From the NCBI GenBank assembly GCA_017464765.1, contig JAFTYK010000048.1, positions 1 through 56,338 of the forward strand: a stretch of DNA of 56,338 nt. The letters run 5' to 3'. Position numbers and translations under genes: made by a program. The number at the start of each line of letters is the position of its first letter. The first letter of the stretch is position 1. The DNA comes from Ruminococcus sp. (GTDB lineage: Bacteria; Bacillota; Clostridia; Oscillospirales; Acutalibacteraceae). Below are positions 19,011 through 27,005 of this stretch, in pieces. Below the pieces are notes generated by a model. That model saw only the letters and a program-made list of their open reading frames with translations, made no database searches and was not told where the DNA came from.

Positions 19011-19627
19011 TTGAAATTAAAACTCTTGTTTTAGGTGATATCTGCACAAATACTTATATCTTAAAAGATGTTAGTACAGGAAAGCTGGCGGTTGTTGATC
19101 CTGCTTGCGAGAGTGAATTGCTTTTCCACGCTGTCGATGAACTCGGTGGTGAGCTTGAGTATATTTTATTAACACACGGTCACTTTGACCACATCGGTGG
19201 ACTAGCTTCGCTTTTGGCAAAGTATTCGCCTAAAGTTGTAATAGGGGAGCAGGAGATGACTCTTCTAAATACTCCTTCTCTTAACGGATCAGCGTGGCAT
19301 AATCTTCATATTGATAAAATCGATGTAGACCTGAGTTTAAAAGATAATGATACTTTTATGTTCGGTGATACTAAGATTAAGTACATTTCTACTCCCGGTC
19401 ATACCGCTGGCAGCGGGTGTTATATTGTAGAAGATGTTATTTTCTCTGGTGATACGTTGTTTTGTCAGTCTATCGGAAGAACTGACTTTCCAACCTCTAG
19501 CGGTAAGGATATGATGTTGTCGTTAATGAGATTAAATGACCTTGATGGAAACTTCACCGTGTATCCCGGCCATGATGTTTCTACAACCCTTGACAACGAA
19601 AGAAAATTCAATCCATATATGAGATAA
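19007..19627 (+). CDS. Metallo-beta-lactamase-fold hydrolase
   Basis: A 206-residue MBL-fold enzyme of the glyoxalase II-like type. The zinc motif THGHFDHIGG is near residue 58, with later ligands in STPGHTAGS, FSGDTLF and YPGHD. Relatives at this position (between dtd and hemZ) are conserved but uncharacterised. The substrate cannot be told from the sequence. Confidence 0.9.
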   Translation: MIEIKTLVLGDICTNTYILKDVSTGKLAVVDPACESELLFHAVDELGGELEYILLTHGHFDHIGGLASLLAKYSPKVVIGEQEMTLLNTPSLNGSAWHNLHIDKIDVDLSLKDNDTFMFGDTKIKYISTPGHTAGSGCYIVEDVIFSGDTLFCQSIGRTDFPTSSGKDMMLSLMRLNDLDGNFTVYPGHDVSTTLDNERKFNPYMR

Positions 19628-19631
19628 AACT

Positions 19632-21083
19632 ATGAATTTATATATAGAAAACCATATTTACCATTATGAAATGGAAAATCTTTTGAGAGCGTTTTTTCCT
19701 TTTGAGAAAATTAATGTGATCAAAGAATGGGAAACTTTTGAACCTCCTTATGTTCTCACTTCGTATGGTGATGACATATCCGTAACGATTGATATCGACG
19801 GTAATTGTGATACTTTGAATATTGAAAAAGTTAACAATGATGAGTTTGATGAGCTTAGAATGGCTCAGCTTATGTATGAGTTGTTGTGTAAAAAACTCGA
19901 CTGTTATTTACCTTGGGGAGTGCTGACGGGTGTTCGCCCAATTAAACTTTTTCGAAAATTTGTCGAAGCTATGGGCGAAGAAAACGCCGAAAAATATTTT
20001 TTAGAAGAGTTCAGAGTTTCGAAGAAAAAACTAAATCTTGCAAAAATTACGGAAAAAGCGGAGCAGAAGATTTTGAGCTTATCTCAGAAAGATTCTTTCT
20101 CGCTTTATATTTCCATTCCGTTCTGTCCGTCACGATGTAACTACTGTTCATTTGTATCGCAGTCTATCGAAAAAGCCAAGCACCTGATAGGGGATTATGT
20201 TGAGCTTTTGTGCGAAGAAATTAGAGCTACTGCAGATATTGCTAAGAAACTTAATTTACGGCTCGAAAGCGTTTATATGGGTGGTGGCACTCCGACAACG
20301 CTTAGTGCTATGCAGATGGATAAAGTTCTTTCTACCGTAAATGATAATTTTGATATGTCGACTTGTCGTGAGTTTACTGTAGAAGCCGGAAGACCTGATA
20401 CTATCACTAAAGATAAGCTTTTAGCTATCAAAAAGAATGGCGTTAATCGTATCAGCATCAATCCCCAGACACTGAACGACGAGGTGCTTTCTATTATCGG
20501 CAGAAAACACAGCGCCCAAGATGCTATTGACGCCTTTAATCTTGCCAGAGAGTGTGGCTTTGATAATATCAATATGGACCTTATCGCAGGACTTACAGGG
20601 GATTCTTATGAAAGCTTTGTTAATACACTTGATAAAGTGAGGGCGCTTTCTCCCGAGAGTATTACTATCCACACATTGTCGCTCAAACGTAGCTCCAATC
20701 TTAATACTGAGAACATCAGCGTTGATATCGGTATAAAAAATGAAACTACAAAAATGCTCGAGTATTCGCAGGAAAAACTGCTTTTAGATGGCTTTATCCC
20801 TTACTATCTGTATCGCCAAAGCCGTATGGCAGGAAATCTCGAGAACGTCGGTTGGTCAAAGAGTGGTTGCGAGAGTTTGTACAACGTCTTTATTATGGAC
20901 GAAACTCACACTATTTTGGCGTGTGGCGCAGGAGCTGTTACTAAACTTAAAGATTTCAGCTCTTCAAAGCTTGAACGCATATTTAATTTCAAATTTCCGT
21001 ATGAATATAACACCCGTTTTAATGAAATGATAGAGCGTAAAAGCGGTGTGATTGAATTTTACAAAGAATATTTTAAGTGTTAA
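19632..21083 (+). CDS. hemZ: HemZ-like radical SAM coproporphyrinogen dehydrogenase
   Basis: A 483-residue radical SAM protein of the HemN/HemZ family. The [4Fe-4S] motif CPSRCNYCSF follows an approximately 165-residue N-terminal extension characteristic of HemZ. The SAM-binding MGGGTPT and the HemN_C region with LYRQSRMAGN are present. HemZ is annotated as an oxygen-independent coproporphyrinogen III oxidase, but no other haem gene is seen here and true activity varies in the family. No clear SD precedes the ATG, which lies 4 bp after the previous stop. Confidence 0.87.
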   Translation: MNLYIENHIYHYEMENLLRAFFPFEKINVIKEWETFEPPYVLTSYGDDISVTIDIDGNCDTLNIEKVNNDEFDELRMAQLMYELLCKKLDCYLPWGVLTGVRPIKLFRKFVEAMGEENAEKYFLEEFRVSKKKLNLAKITEKAEQKILSLSQKDSFSLYISIPFCPSRCNYCSFVSQSIEKAKHLIGDYVELLCEEIRATADIAKKLNLRLESVYMGGGTPTTLSAMQMDKVLSTVNDNFDMSTCREFTVEAGRPDTITKDKLLAIKKNGVNRISINPQTLNDEVLSIIGRKHSAQDAIDAFNLARECGFDNINMDLIAGLTGDSYESFVNTLDKVRALSPESITIHTLSLKRSSNLNTENISVDIGIKNETTKMLEYSQEKLLLDGFIPYYLYRQSRMAGNLENVGWSKSGCESLYNVFIMDETHTILACGAGAVTKLKDFSSSKLERIFNFKFPYEYNTRFNEMIERKSGVIEFYKEYFKC

Positions 21084-21130
21084 TACATTATTAATAATTT
21101 AATGGTATATTACGGTAGAGGAGTTTTACT

Positions 21131-21487
21131 ATGGGAATGTTTAATGATTTTTTAGAGAATGTTAAGGCTGTAGCGATTGAATTTGGTGAAAAAGCAAACG
21201 ACATCTATGATGTTACAAAGCTTAAAGCTGTGAAAACTCGCATCAGTAATGATATCAATAAAAACTATAAGTCACTGGGCAATAAGTATTACATACTTAA
21301 TAAAGGCGGAAAACTCGATGGTGCAGATTTTTCGAAAGAAATTGCAACACTCGACGAATTACACGACCAGTACGATACTATAGTAAAACAGATAAATGAG
21401 CTTAAAAATCTGAAACGCTGTCCTGTTTGTTCAAAACCTCAAAACGGCGACAAGCCTTTCTGTGCCGATTGCGGTGCAAAACTCTAA
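21131..21487 (+). CDS. Small zinc-ribbon protein
   Basis: A 118-residue protein with a helical N-terminal 95 residues and a C-terminal zinc ribbon CPVCSKPQNGDKPFCADCGAKL (two CxxC pairs). It has a good SD (GAGGAG). It lies between hemZ and the SpoVB-like gene with short gaps. Similar helix-plus-ribbon proteins are common in Clostridia and have no known function. Confidence 0.75.
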   Translation: MGMFNDFLENVKAVAIEFGEKANDIYDVTKLKAVKTRISNDINKNYKSLGNKYYILNKGGKLDGADFSKEIATLDELHDQYDTIVKQINELKNLKRCPVCSKPQNGDKPFCADCGAKL

Positions 21488-21504
21488 ATTTTTGGTGATT
21501 ACTT

Positions 21505-23295
21505 ATGCAAAAAGACAATCTGAAGAAAAATGGCTCCCAGACTTTTTTGAAGGGAGCTATGGTACTTAGTATCAGTATGATAATAGTAAAGCTGTGTGGT
21601 ATGGTCTATAAGATTATGCTCACACGAATTTACTCAATGTTCGGTGACCAATATGCAGGTATCGGAACGGGCATTTTCTCCAACGCTTATGAGATATACA
21701 TTCCGCTGTTTACTTTAGCTACAGCAGGTTTCCCTATAGCGGTATCTCGTCTGATTTCCGAGAGTGTCGCAAAAGAGCGATATAAAGACGTCAGACAAAT
21801 ACATAAAGTTTCAAAACCTTTCTTTATTATTATGGGTCTTGTGAGCTTTATGCTTATGATAGGAATCAGCTTTATTTATGTTGATATTGTAAAATCGCCG
21901 TACTCGATTTATTCTTTGATGATGCTTGCGCCATCAGTATTTTTCGGCTGTATAGTGTCGATTTACCGAGGATACTTCGAGGGTCTTAGAAATATGGTGC
22001 CTACAGCGATTTCCGAGATAGTCGAAGCATGCGTGAAGATGATTTTAGGTTTATCGCTTGCTTACCTTGTAATGCGTTTTGGTATGAATGAATACAACGC
22101 TAAGGGTACAATTTTCACGCTTTCGTTTGCTTCAGAAACCGAAGCTATGAACACCCTTATCGGTTTTTCTGTTGCTTCTGCTATTTTTGCTATTTCGCTT
22201 GGCGGTTTTTTAGCTTACATTTCACTTAAAATAATCTATAAGCGCAGGAAAAATGATATTCCTGAAGAGTATTACGAAAACTCAGTTGATGCACTAAGTC
22301 GCAGAGAAACATTCGTTAACCTTGTGAAAACAGCTATTCCTATTGGTCTTGCCGCACTTGTTATGAGCATCAGCTCAAGTATTGATACAATTATTATTCA
22401 GAAAGTTCTTTATAATATGGCGATTGAAAACAGAGAGGCGCTTTTAGCTCAGTTTAACGGCAAACTCGATAGCCATATTCCGCTTAATCCTACTGAAAGT
22501 AATCCTATCACTATCCATACTTACTTAATGGGCGCATTTAGTTGTGCGCTTACCGTAATGCAACTTATTACCGCTGTAACACAGGTTTTTGGTACTAGCG
22601 CTATGCCATCGGTTACAAATGCGTATACTAAGGGTGATAAGACTGAACTTAAAAAATCTATCGAAACTGTACTGAAACTTACAATGCTTGTTACTTTACC
22701 GGCTGGACTTGGTATGTTTGCTTTACCATATCCGATAATTTCTTTACTTTATGATGGTTATGTAGCTGTTGTAGCAGCTGATGTTTTGCGAGTAATGGGC
22801 TTGTCTGTAATTGTAGTAGCTGTCAGCACACCGATTTGCTCAATGCTTCAGGGTGTTGGCAGAGTGGATTTACCGCTTAAGCTGTATTCAATCGCTATGA
22901 TTCTCAAGCTTGCTACAAACTACGCTTTTGTAAATATTGTTGAAATCAACATCGTCGGTGGCGCAGTAGGTTCGCTTGTGTCATTTATATTTGTATGTAT
23001 CGTAGGTATGTACTTCCTTATTAAAAAAGCCGGCGTTATGCCTGACTTCTTGAATACAACAATTAAACCATTTTTCTCAGCAGTTATCTGTGCTGTAGCG
23101 GCTTATGCAACCTATGGATTGCTCGAAAATGTAATCGCAGGCGCATTTGCTACAATCGTAAGTATAATTGTTGCAGCTGTGGTTTACCTTGTTTCCCTTC
23201 TTTTATTGCATACTTTTGCGGAAAATGAGGTTAAAATGCTCCCTAAAGGCAACAATGTTGTAACTATTCTTGCAAAACTACATCTATTGCGTTAA
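21505..23295 (+). CDS. SpoVB/MurJ-like polysaccharide flippase (MOP superfamily)
   Basis: A 596-residue multi-pass membrane protein with about 14 predicted helices, including KMILGLSLAYLVMRFG and repeated hydrophobic blocks. It belongs to the MurJ/SpoVB group of lipid-linked sugar flippases. In Bacillus the matching cluster position (before mazG/yabN and yabOPQ) holds yabM, a SpoVB paralogue. A role in moving a cell-wall or spore-cortex lipid intermediate is therefore likely but inferred. Confidence 0.88.
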   Translation: MQKDNLKKNGSQTFLKGAMVLSISMIIVKLCGMVYKIMLTRIYSMFGDQYAGIGTGIFSNAYEIYIPLFTLATAGFPIAVSRLISESVAKERYKDVRQIHKVSKPFFIIMGLVSFMLMIGISFIYVDIVKSPYSIYSLMMLAPSVFFGCIVSIYRGYFEGLRNMVPTAISEIVEACVKMILGLSLAYLVMRFGMNEYNAKGTIFTLSFASETEAMNTLIGFSVASAIFAISLGGFLAYISLKIIYKRRKNDIPEEYYENSVDALSRRETFVNLVKTAIPIGLAALVMSISSSIDTIIIQKVLYNMAIENREALLAQFNGKLDSHIPLNPTESNPITIHTYLMGAFSCALTVMQLITAVTQVFGTSAMPSVTNAYTKGDKTELKKSIETVLKLTMLVTLPAGLGMFALPYPIISLLYDGYVAVVAADVLRVMGLSVIVVAVSTPICSMLQGVGRVDLPLKLYSIAMILKLATNYAFVNIVEINIVGGAVGSLVSFIFVCIVGMYFLIKKAGVMPDFLNTTIKPFFSAVICAVAAYATYGLLENVIAGAFATIVSIIVAAVVYLVSLLLLHTFAENEVKMLPKGNNVVTILAKLHLLR

Positions 23296-23351
23296 AATAT
23301 GTGAAGTTAATGGCGTTTTTCGGCAATTTTCGATATTTAGAGGTGTGTTTC

Positions 23352-24137
23352 TTGAACTTTGAAAGAAAGAGTAGATACGACTTTTCTGATTTAGTCGAGA
23401 TTATGAAAATTCTTCGTTCTCCTGATGGTTGTCCGTGGGACAGAGTTCAGACACACGAAAGTATCAGACAGGATTTTATCGAAGAAACGTATGAAGCTAT
23501 AGAAGCTATAGATACTAAGGATACTGCTCTTTTAAGAGAAGAACTCGGCGATGTTTTATTGCAGGTTGTATTCCACTCGTTAATGGAAGAAGAAAAGGGT
23601 AGATTTAACATCGATGATGTTTGCGATGAGGTTTCTAAGAAACTCATCATTCGCCACCCTCACGTTTTTGCTGATACTATAGCCGATACACCTGACGAGG
23701 TTCTTAAAAACTGGGATCAGATTAAAATGAAAACTAAATCTCAGAAATCACAGTCTGAAGTTTTAGGTTCGGTTTCTAAATCACTACCTGCTTTGATGTA
23801 TAGCCAGAAGGTTCAGCACAAAGCTGCGAAAGTTGGGTTTGATTTTGAGAAAACCGATGATGCTATTGATAAAGTGAGCGAAGAACTTACAGAACTTAAA
23901 TCTGCTATCGCGAATAACGACGCAGAGAATATGAGCGAGGAGCTAGGCGATTTGCTCTTCTCTGTTGTTAATGTTGCCCGATTTATCAAGGTGGACAGCG
24001 AGAAAGCTCTTTACGATGCTACGCTGAAATTCACCGAACGCTTTGGCAAGGTTGAGCGTTTGTGTAAAGAACGCGATATTGATATGTCAAAGGCTTCAAT
24101 TTCAGAGCTTGATTCCCTTTGGGAAGAAGTTAAATAA
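23352..24137 (+). CDS. mazG: MazG nucleoside triphosphate pyrophosphohydrolase
   Basis: It hydrolyses NTPs or aberrant dNTPs to monophosphates. Two MazG domains are visible: the first with CPWDRVQTHESIRQDF and EELGDVLLQVVFH, the second with EELGDLLFSVVNVARF. Bacillus YabN fuses a tetrapyrrole-methylase domain to MazG; that domain is absent here. The likely start is TTG at 23352 with GAGGTG about 6 nt upstream. An in-frame GTG at 23301 has no SD. Confidence 0.88.
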   Translation: MNFERKSRYDFSDLVEIMKILRSPDGCPWDRVQTHESIRQDFIEETYEAIEAIDTKDTALLREELGDVLLQVVFHSLMEEEKGRFNIDDVCDEVSKKLIIRHPHVFADTIADTPDEVLKNWDQIKMKTKSQKSQSEVLGSVSKSLPALMYSQKVQHKAAKVGFDFEKTDDAIDKVSEELTELKSAIANNDAENMSEELGDLLFSVVNVARFIKVDSEKALYDATLKFTERFGKVERLCKERDIDMSKASISELDSLWEEVK

Positions 24138-24176
24138 AAGTGAAACATCACAAATCTTATTTTGGAGGAAACTAAA

Positions 24177-24452
24177 ATGAAGAAGACAGAACTTATTGCT
24201 GCTGTTGCAGAGAAAGCTAACATTTCTAAGAAAGACGCTGAGAAGGCTGTAGCTGCTACATTCGACGTAATCGTTGACGCTGTAGCTGCTGGCGACAAGA
24301 TCCAGCTCGTTGGTTTCGGTACATTCGAGAGAAGAGAGAGAAACGCTAGAACTGGTTGCAACCCTAGAACAAACGAGACAATCGAGATCCCTGCTTCTAA
24401 GGTTCCTGCTTTCAAAGCTGGTAAGGCTTTCAAGGACGCTGTAAACAAGTAA
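24177..24452 (+). CDS. hup: HU family DNA-binding protein
   Basis: A 91-residue histone-like HU protein. It starts [20 protein letters not shown], has [20 protein letters not shown] forming the DNA-binding arm, and ends [12 protein letters not shown]. The ATG at 24177 is 8 nt from GGAGG; an in-frame TTG at 24162 precedes that SD and is rejected. Codon use suggests high expression. A strong terminator follows at once. Confidence 0.97.
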   Translation: MKKTELIAAVAEKANISKKDAEKAVAATFDVIVDAVAAGDKIQLVGFGTFERRERNARTGCNPRTNETIEIPASKVPAFKAGKAFKDAVNK

Positions 24453-24467
24453 TTATTGCTTAAGAGT

Positions 24468-24494
24468 AAAGCCGACTTAGTGTCGGCTTTTGCT
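24468..24494 (+). terminator. Intrinsic terminator after hup
   Basis: A 9-bp perfect stem (AAAGCCGAC at 24468-24476 with GTCGGCTTT at 24482-24490) with a 5-nt loop, followed by TGCTTTT. It ends the gene run that begins at hprK. Confidence 0.88.
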
Positions 24495-24511
24495 TTTATA
24501 CTGGAGAATTT

Positions 24512-24751
24512 ATGAGAATTGATAAATATTTGAAAGTATCTCGTATTATTAAGCGGAGAACTGTTGCAAACGAAGTTTGCGACGCGGGTAAAGTTATGGT
24601 CAACGGCAAGGTTGTACGCGCTTCATACGATGTAAAAATTGATGATGTAATAGAAATTGATTTTGGCTCTCGCGCTATTAAGGTCAAGGTGGTATCTGTA
24701 CAGGAAACTGTAAAAAAAGAAGATGCGAGTGCTATGTATACATCGGTTTAA
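24512..24751 (+). CDS. rqcP: S4-domain protein RqcP (YabO)
   Basis: A 79-residue S4 RNA-binding domain protein starting MRIDKYLKVSRIIKRRTVAN. RqcP works with RqcH on stalled 50S subunits to add alanine tails in ribosome quality control. It stands before yabP and yabQ as in Bacillus. Only one TATACT-like -10 is seen between it and the hup terminator, so its promoter is not clear. Confidence 0.92.
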   Translation: MRIDKYLKVSRIIKRRTVANEVCDAGKVMVNGKVVRASYDVKIDDVIEIDFGSRAIKVKVVSVQETVKKEDASAMYTSV

Positions 24752-24780
24752 TCATATTTACTGCTTTTCCTCCATATACT
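24752..24780 (+). promoter_or_regulatory. Candidate SigE-type promoter of yabPQ
   Basis: TCATATT (24752-24758) matches the SigE -35 consensus KMATATT. After 14 bp, CATATACT (24773-24780) matches 7 of 8 positions of the -10 consensus CATACAMT. The -10 coincides with the 5' arm of the hairpin at 24769-24800. Mother-cell SigE control is established for Bacillus yabPQ, which supports the call. Confidence 0.6.
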
Positions 24781-24807
24781 TTTTTAGAAGTATATGGAGG
24801 TCTTTTT
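24769..24807 (+). terminator. Terminator-like hairpin whose 3' arm holds the yabP SD
   Basis: A perfect 12-bp stem (24769-24780 with 24789-24800) has an 8-nt loop and is followed by TCTTTTT. The 3' arm ends GGAGG (24796-24800), the ribosome binding site of yabP 7 nt before its ATG. RNA read through from rqcP would contain both arms. RNA begun at the local promoter would start in the loop and keep the site open. Confidence 0.75.
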
Positions 24808-25077
24808 ATGTCTGAACAAATTGTGAAATCTTCACACTCATTGATACTTGATAACCGAAACACTTTGAATCTCAGCGGAGTTACTGATGTAGCAGGATTT
24901 GACGAGCAAACTGTAAATCTTTCTACAGAATGTGGTGTTTTGATTATTAAAGGTGATAACTTACATATCAATAAGCTTAATCTTGATTCAAAAGACGTCT
25001 GTATTGATGGCACAATAAATTCACTTCAGTATATAAACACTACTCACAAATCTATCAAATCAAAATTATTTAGATAG
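24808..25077 (+). CDS. yabP: Sporulation protein YabP
   Basis: An 89-residue protein of the YabP/YqfC family, with the typical start SEQIVKSSHSLILDNRNTL and a GVTDVAGFDE segment. It is a mother-cell sporulation protein in Bacillus. The gene follows rqcP by 56 bp that hold a candidate SigE promoter and an SD-masking hairpin. yabQ starts 3 bp after its stop. Confidence 0.9.
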   Translation: MSEQIVKSSHSLILDNRNTLNLSGVTDVAGFDEQTVNLSTECGVLIIKGDNLHINKLNLDSKDVCIDGTINSLQYINTTHKSIKSKLFR

Positions 25078-25080
25078 CCT

Positions 25081-25572
25081 ATGGAGTTTTCACTTGCCCA
25101 ACAAACAGTATATTTTCTGTTTTCACTTTTATTTGGAGTTATTTTATCCTCGTTGTATGATGTTGTGAGAATACTGCGTTTTTTAGGTTTCACAAAATCA
25201 TGGCAAATAATTCTGAGCGATATTTTGTATTTTGTGGTGTGTGCTTTTTTAACTGTTTTGTTTTCGCTGCCTTTCAACAAAGGCGAAGTTAGATACTTCG
25301 TGATATTCGGTGAAGCGGTAGGTTTTATTGTCTATCGTTTTACTATTGGTGAGTATACAGCGTCAGTTTACGGCTTCTTTATACGAATAATTAGGAAAAT
25401 AATTAAAAAAAGTTTACAATTACTGCGATTTTTTTCAAATAAACTATTGAAAGAAAATGGATTTGTGGTGTATAATGTAGGTAATATAATACACAAGTTA
25501 CAAAATATTGTGTTTAACAAGAAAAAGGATAAGAGATATGAGCAAACAAGAATTAAAAAAACCACTCCTTAA
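25081..25572 (+). CDS. yabQ: Spore cortex biosynthesis protein YabQ
   Basis: A 163-residue membrane protein with about three to four helices in the first 100 residues and a basic C-terminal tail. It matches YabQ, which Bacillus needs in the mother cell for spore cortex formation. No separate SD or promoter is visible; it is translated from the yabP message. Its 3' end overlaps divIC by 35 bp in another frame. Confidence 0.85.
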   Translation: MEFSLAQQTVYFLFSLLFGVILSSLYDVVRILRFLGFTKSWQIILSDILYFVVCAFLTVLFSLPFNKGEVRYFVIFGEAVGFIVYRFTIGEYTASVYGFFIRIIRKIIKKSLQLLRFFSNKLLKENGFVVYNVGNIIHKLQNIVFNKKKDKRYEQTRIKKTTP

Positions 25573-25849
25573 TTTGCGATATGTTTTGCTGTGCATTGTT
25601 GTATTGGTTTTTACAGTTTATTCAGTCGTTACTCTCGTTGATTTGTATTCGCAGATTGCTGAGAAAAAAAGCGAGCTTGAGGATATCAATAATGAAATAA
25701 CAATTCAGGAAATCAAAAACGAGGAAATGAACGAGTTATATAATTCTTCCGATGAGGAATTCTCCAAATATGTCGAACAGATTGCCAGAGAAGATCTTGA
25801 TTATATGCGTCAGGGTGAGCGTGTGTTCGTTAATGTTTCGGGAGATTGA
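25538..25849 (+). CDS. divIC: DivIC/FtsB-like septum formation initiator
   Basis: A 103-residue bitopic protein with a short cytoplasmic N-terminus, one helix (LLCIVVLVFTVYSVVTLV), a coiled coil rich in E and N, and a C-terminal domain with YVEQIAREDLDYMRQGERVF, typical of DivIC. It acts with FtsL and DivIB in the divisome. I chose the ATG at 25538, preceded by AAGGATAAGAG, over an upstream in-frame codon at 25508. Confidence 0.9.
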   Translation: MSKQELKKPLLNLRYVLLCIVVLVFTVYSVVTLVDLYSQIAEKKSELEDINNEITIQEIKNEEMNELYNSSDEEFSKYVEQIAREDLDYMRQGERVFVNVSGD

Positions 25850-25887
25850 TCATATAAACCAATTTTATTAAGGGGTACAACAACATA

Positions 25888-26367
25888 ATGACACACGAGG
25901 TCGGCAATATCGTAAAAGGAAAAGTAACAGGAATTACAAATTTCGGCGCGTTCGTTGAGATTGAAGGCGGAAAAAGAGGTATGGTACATATCTCTGAAAT
26001 CTCTCGTTCGTACGTCGAGGATATTTCAAAAGTTTTATCTGTAGGACAGGCTGTTGAATGTAAAATACTCACTATAGCTGATGACGGAAAACTTGGTCTT
26101 TCTATTAAACAGGCTCAGCCTGAAAGCGAAAAGCCACAGCAAAGTAAAAAACGTGAGTTTAATAAACGTCCACAGAGAAAATACACCCCTGCACCAAAGG
26201 TTACTTCACCGGGTGACTTTGAATGGCAGAGTAGCTCAGTTTCTGGTGCATCGTTTGAGGATATGATGTCGAAGTTTAAGAAAACTAGCGAAGATAAAAT
26301 GTCCGATTTAAAACGTGGAGAAAGCCGTGGTTACAGCCGCAGAGGCAACGGATCCGGCAGAAAATAA
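25888..26367 (+). CDS. S1 RNA-binding domain protein (YabR-like)
   Basis: A 159-residue protein. The N-terminal S1 domain (residues 5-75) includes GKVTGITNFGAFVEIEG and GMVHISEIS. A basic, disordered tail rich in K, R, S and G follows. It corresponds to Bacillus YabR next to divIC. It probably binds RNA or ribosomes; the exact role is unknown. Confidence 0.88.
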   Translation: MTHEVGNIVKGKVTGITNFGAFVEIEGGKRGMVHISEISRSYVEDISKVLSVGQAVECKILTIADDGKLGLSIKQAQPESEKPQQSKKREFNKRPQRKYTPAPKVTSPGDFEWQSSSVSGASFEDMMSKFKKTSEDKMSDLKRGESRGYSRRGNGSGRK

Positions 26368-26402
26368 ATTTCATATCGATTTGATGCAAAGGAGGCATTA
26401 CT

Positions 26403-26936
26403 ATGAAGATTACCTATACCGCTAGAAAGGTTAATCTGAGAGACAATTTCAAGGAGCGTGTTGAGAAAAAGCTCAAGAAATTTGAGAAGATTTTCTCTGA
26501 AGATGCTACTGTAAATGTTGTTGTCACTATGAACAAGAACAATCAGACTGTCGAGATTACTATCAAAGACAACTCGATGATTTACAGAGCAGAGAAAACA
26601 CAGCTTGAAATGAACGATGCCGTTGATAAGTGCATCGACGTTTTAGGCAGACAGCTTCGTAAGAATAAAGCTAAACTTGAGAAAAAGCTAAAATCCGGTT
26701 CTATCGATGACCTCTTTGAAGCACCTGCCGAAGAAGTTGATGAAGAGCAGTTCGAGGTAGTTCGTACCAAACAGATCCCTATCAAACCTATCACAGTTGA
26801 CGAAGCTATCTTGCAGATGAACTTAGTAGGACATAAGTTCTATATGTTCACTAACGTTGATACGAATGAAGTTAACGTAGTTTACTGTAGAGATGACGGG
26901 GCTTACGGTTTGCTTGAGCCTACATTTGATAACTGA
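26403..26936 (+). CDS. hpf: Long-form ribosome hibernation-promoting factor
   Basis: A 177-residue long HPF. The N-terminal ribosome-binding domain (residues 1-100) starts MKITYTARKVNLRDNFKERV. The C-terminal dimerisation domain has KPITVDEAILQMNLVGHKFYMF. Long HPF links two 70S particles into silent 100S dimers in stationary phase. It has a strong SD (AAGGAGG) and its own terminator. Confidence 0.96.
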   Translation: MKITYTARKVNLRDNFKERVEKKLKKFEKIFSEDATVNVVVTMNKNNQTVEITIKDNSMIYRAEKTQLEMNDAVDKCIDVLGRQLRKNKAKLEKKLKSGSIDDLFEAPAEEVDEEQFEVVRTKQIPIKPITVDEAILQMNLVGHKFYMFTNVDTNEVNVVYCRDDGAYGLLEPTFDN

Positions 26937-26961
26937 TAATATCGCAAATTTAGGATAATAA

Positions 26962-26993
26962 ACAGGCGGAAGTTTTCTTCCGCCTGTATTTTT
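26962..26993 (+). terminator. Intrinsic terminator after hpf
   Basis: A 10-bp stem (ACAGGCGGAA at 26962-26971 with TTCCGCCTGT at 26978-26987) is followed by ATTTTTG. It separates hpf from the methyltransferase gene. Confidence 0.88.
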
Positions 26994-27005
26994 GAGGAGA
27001 TATAA

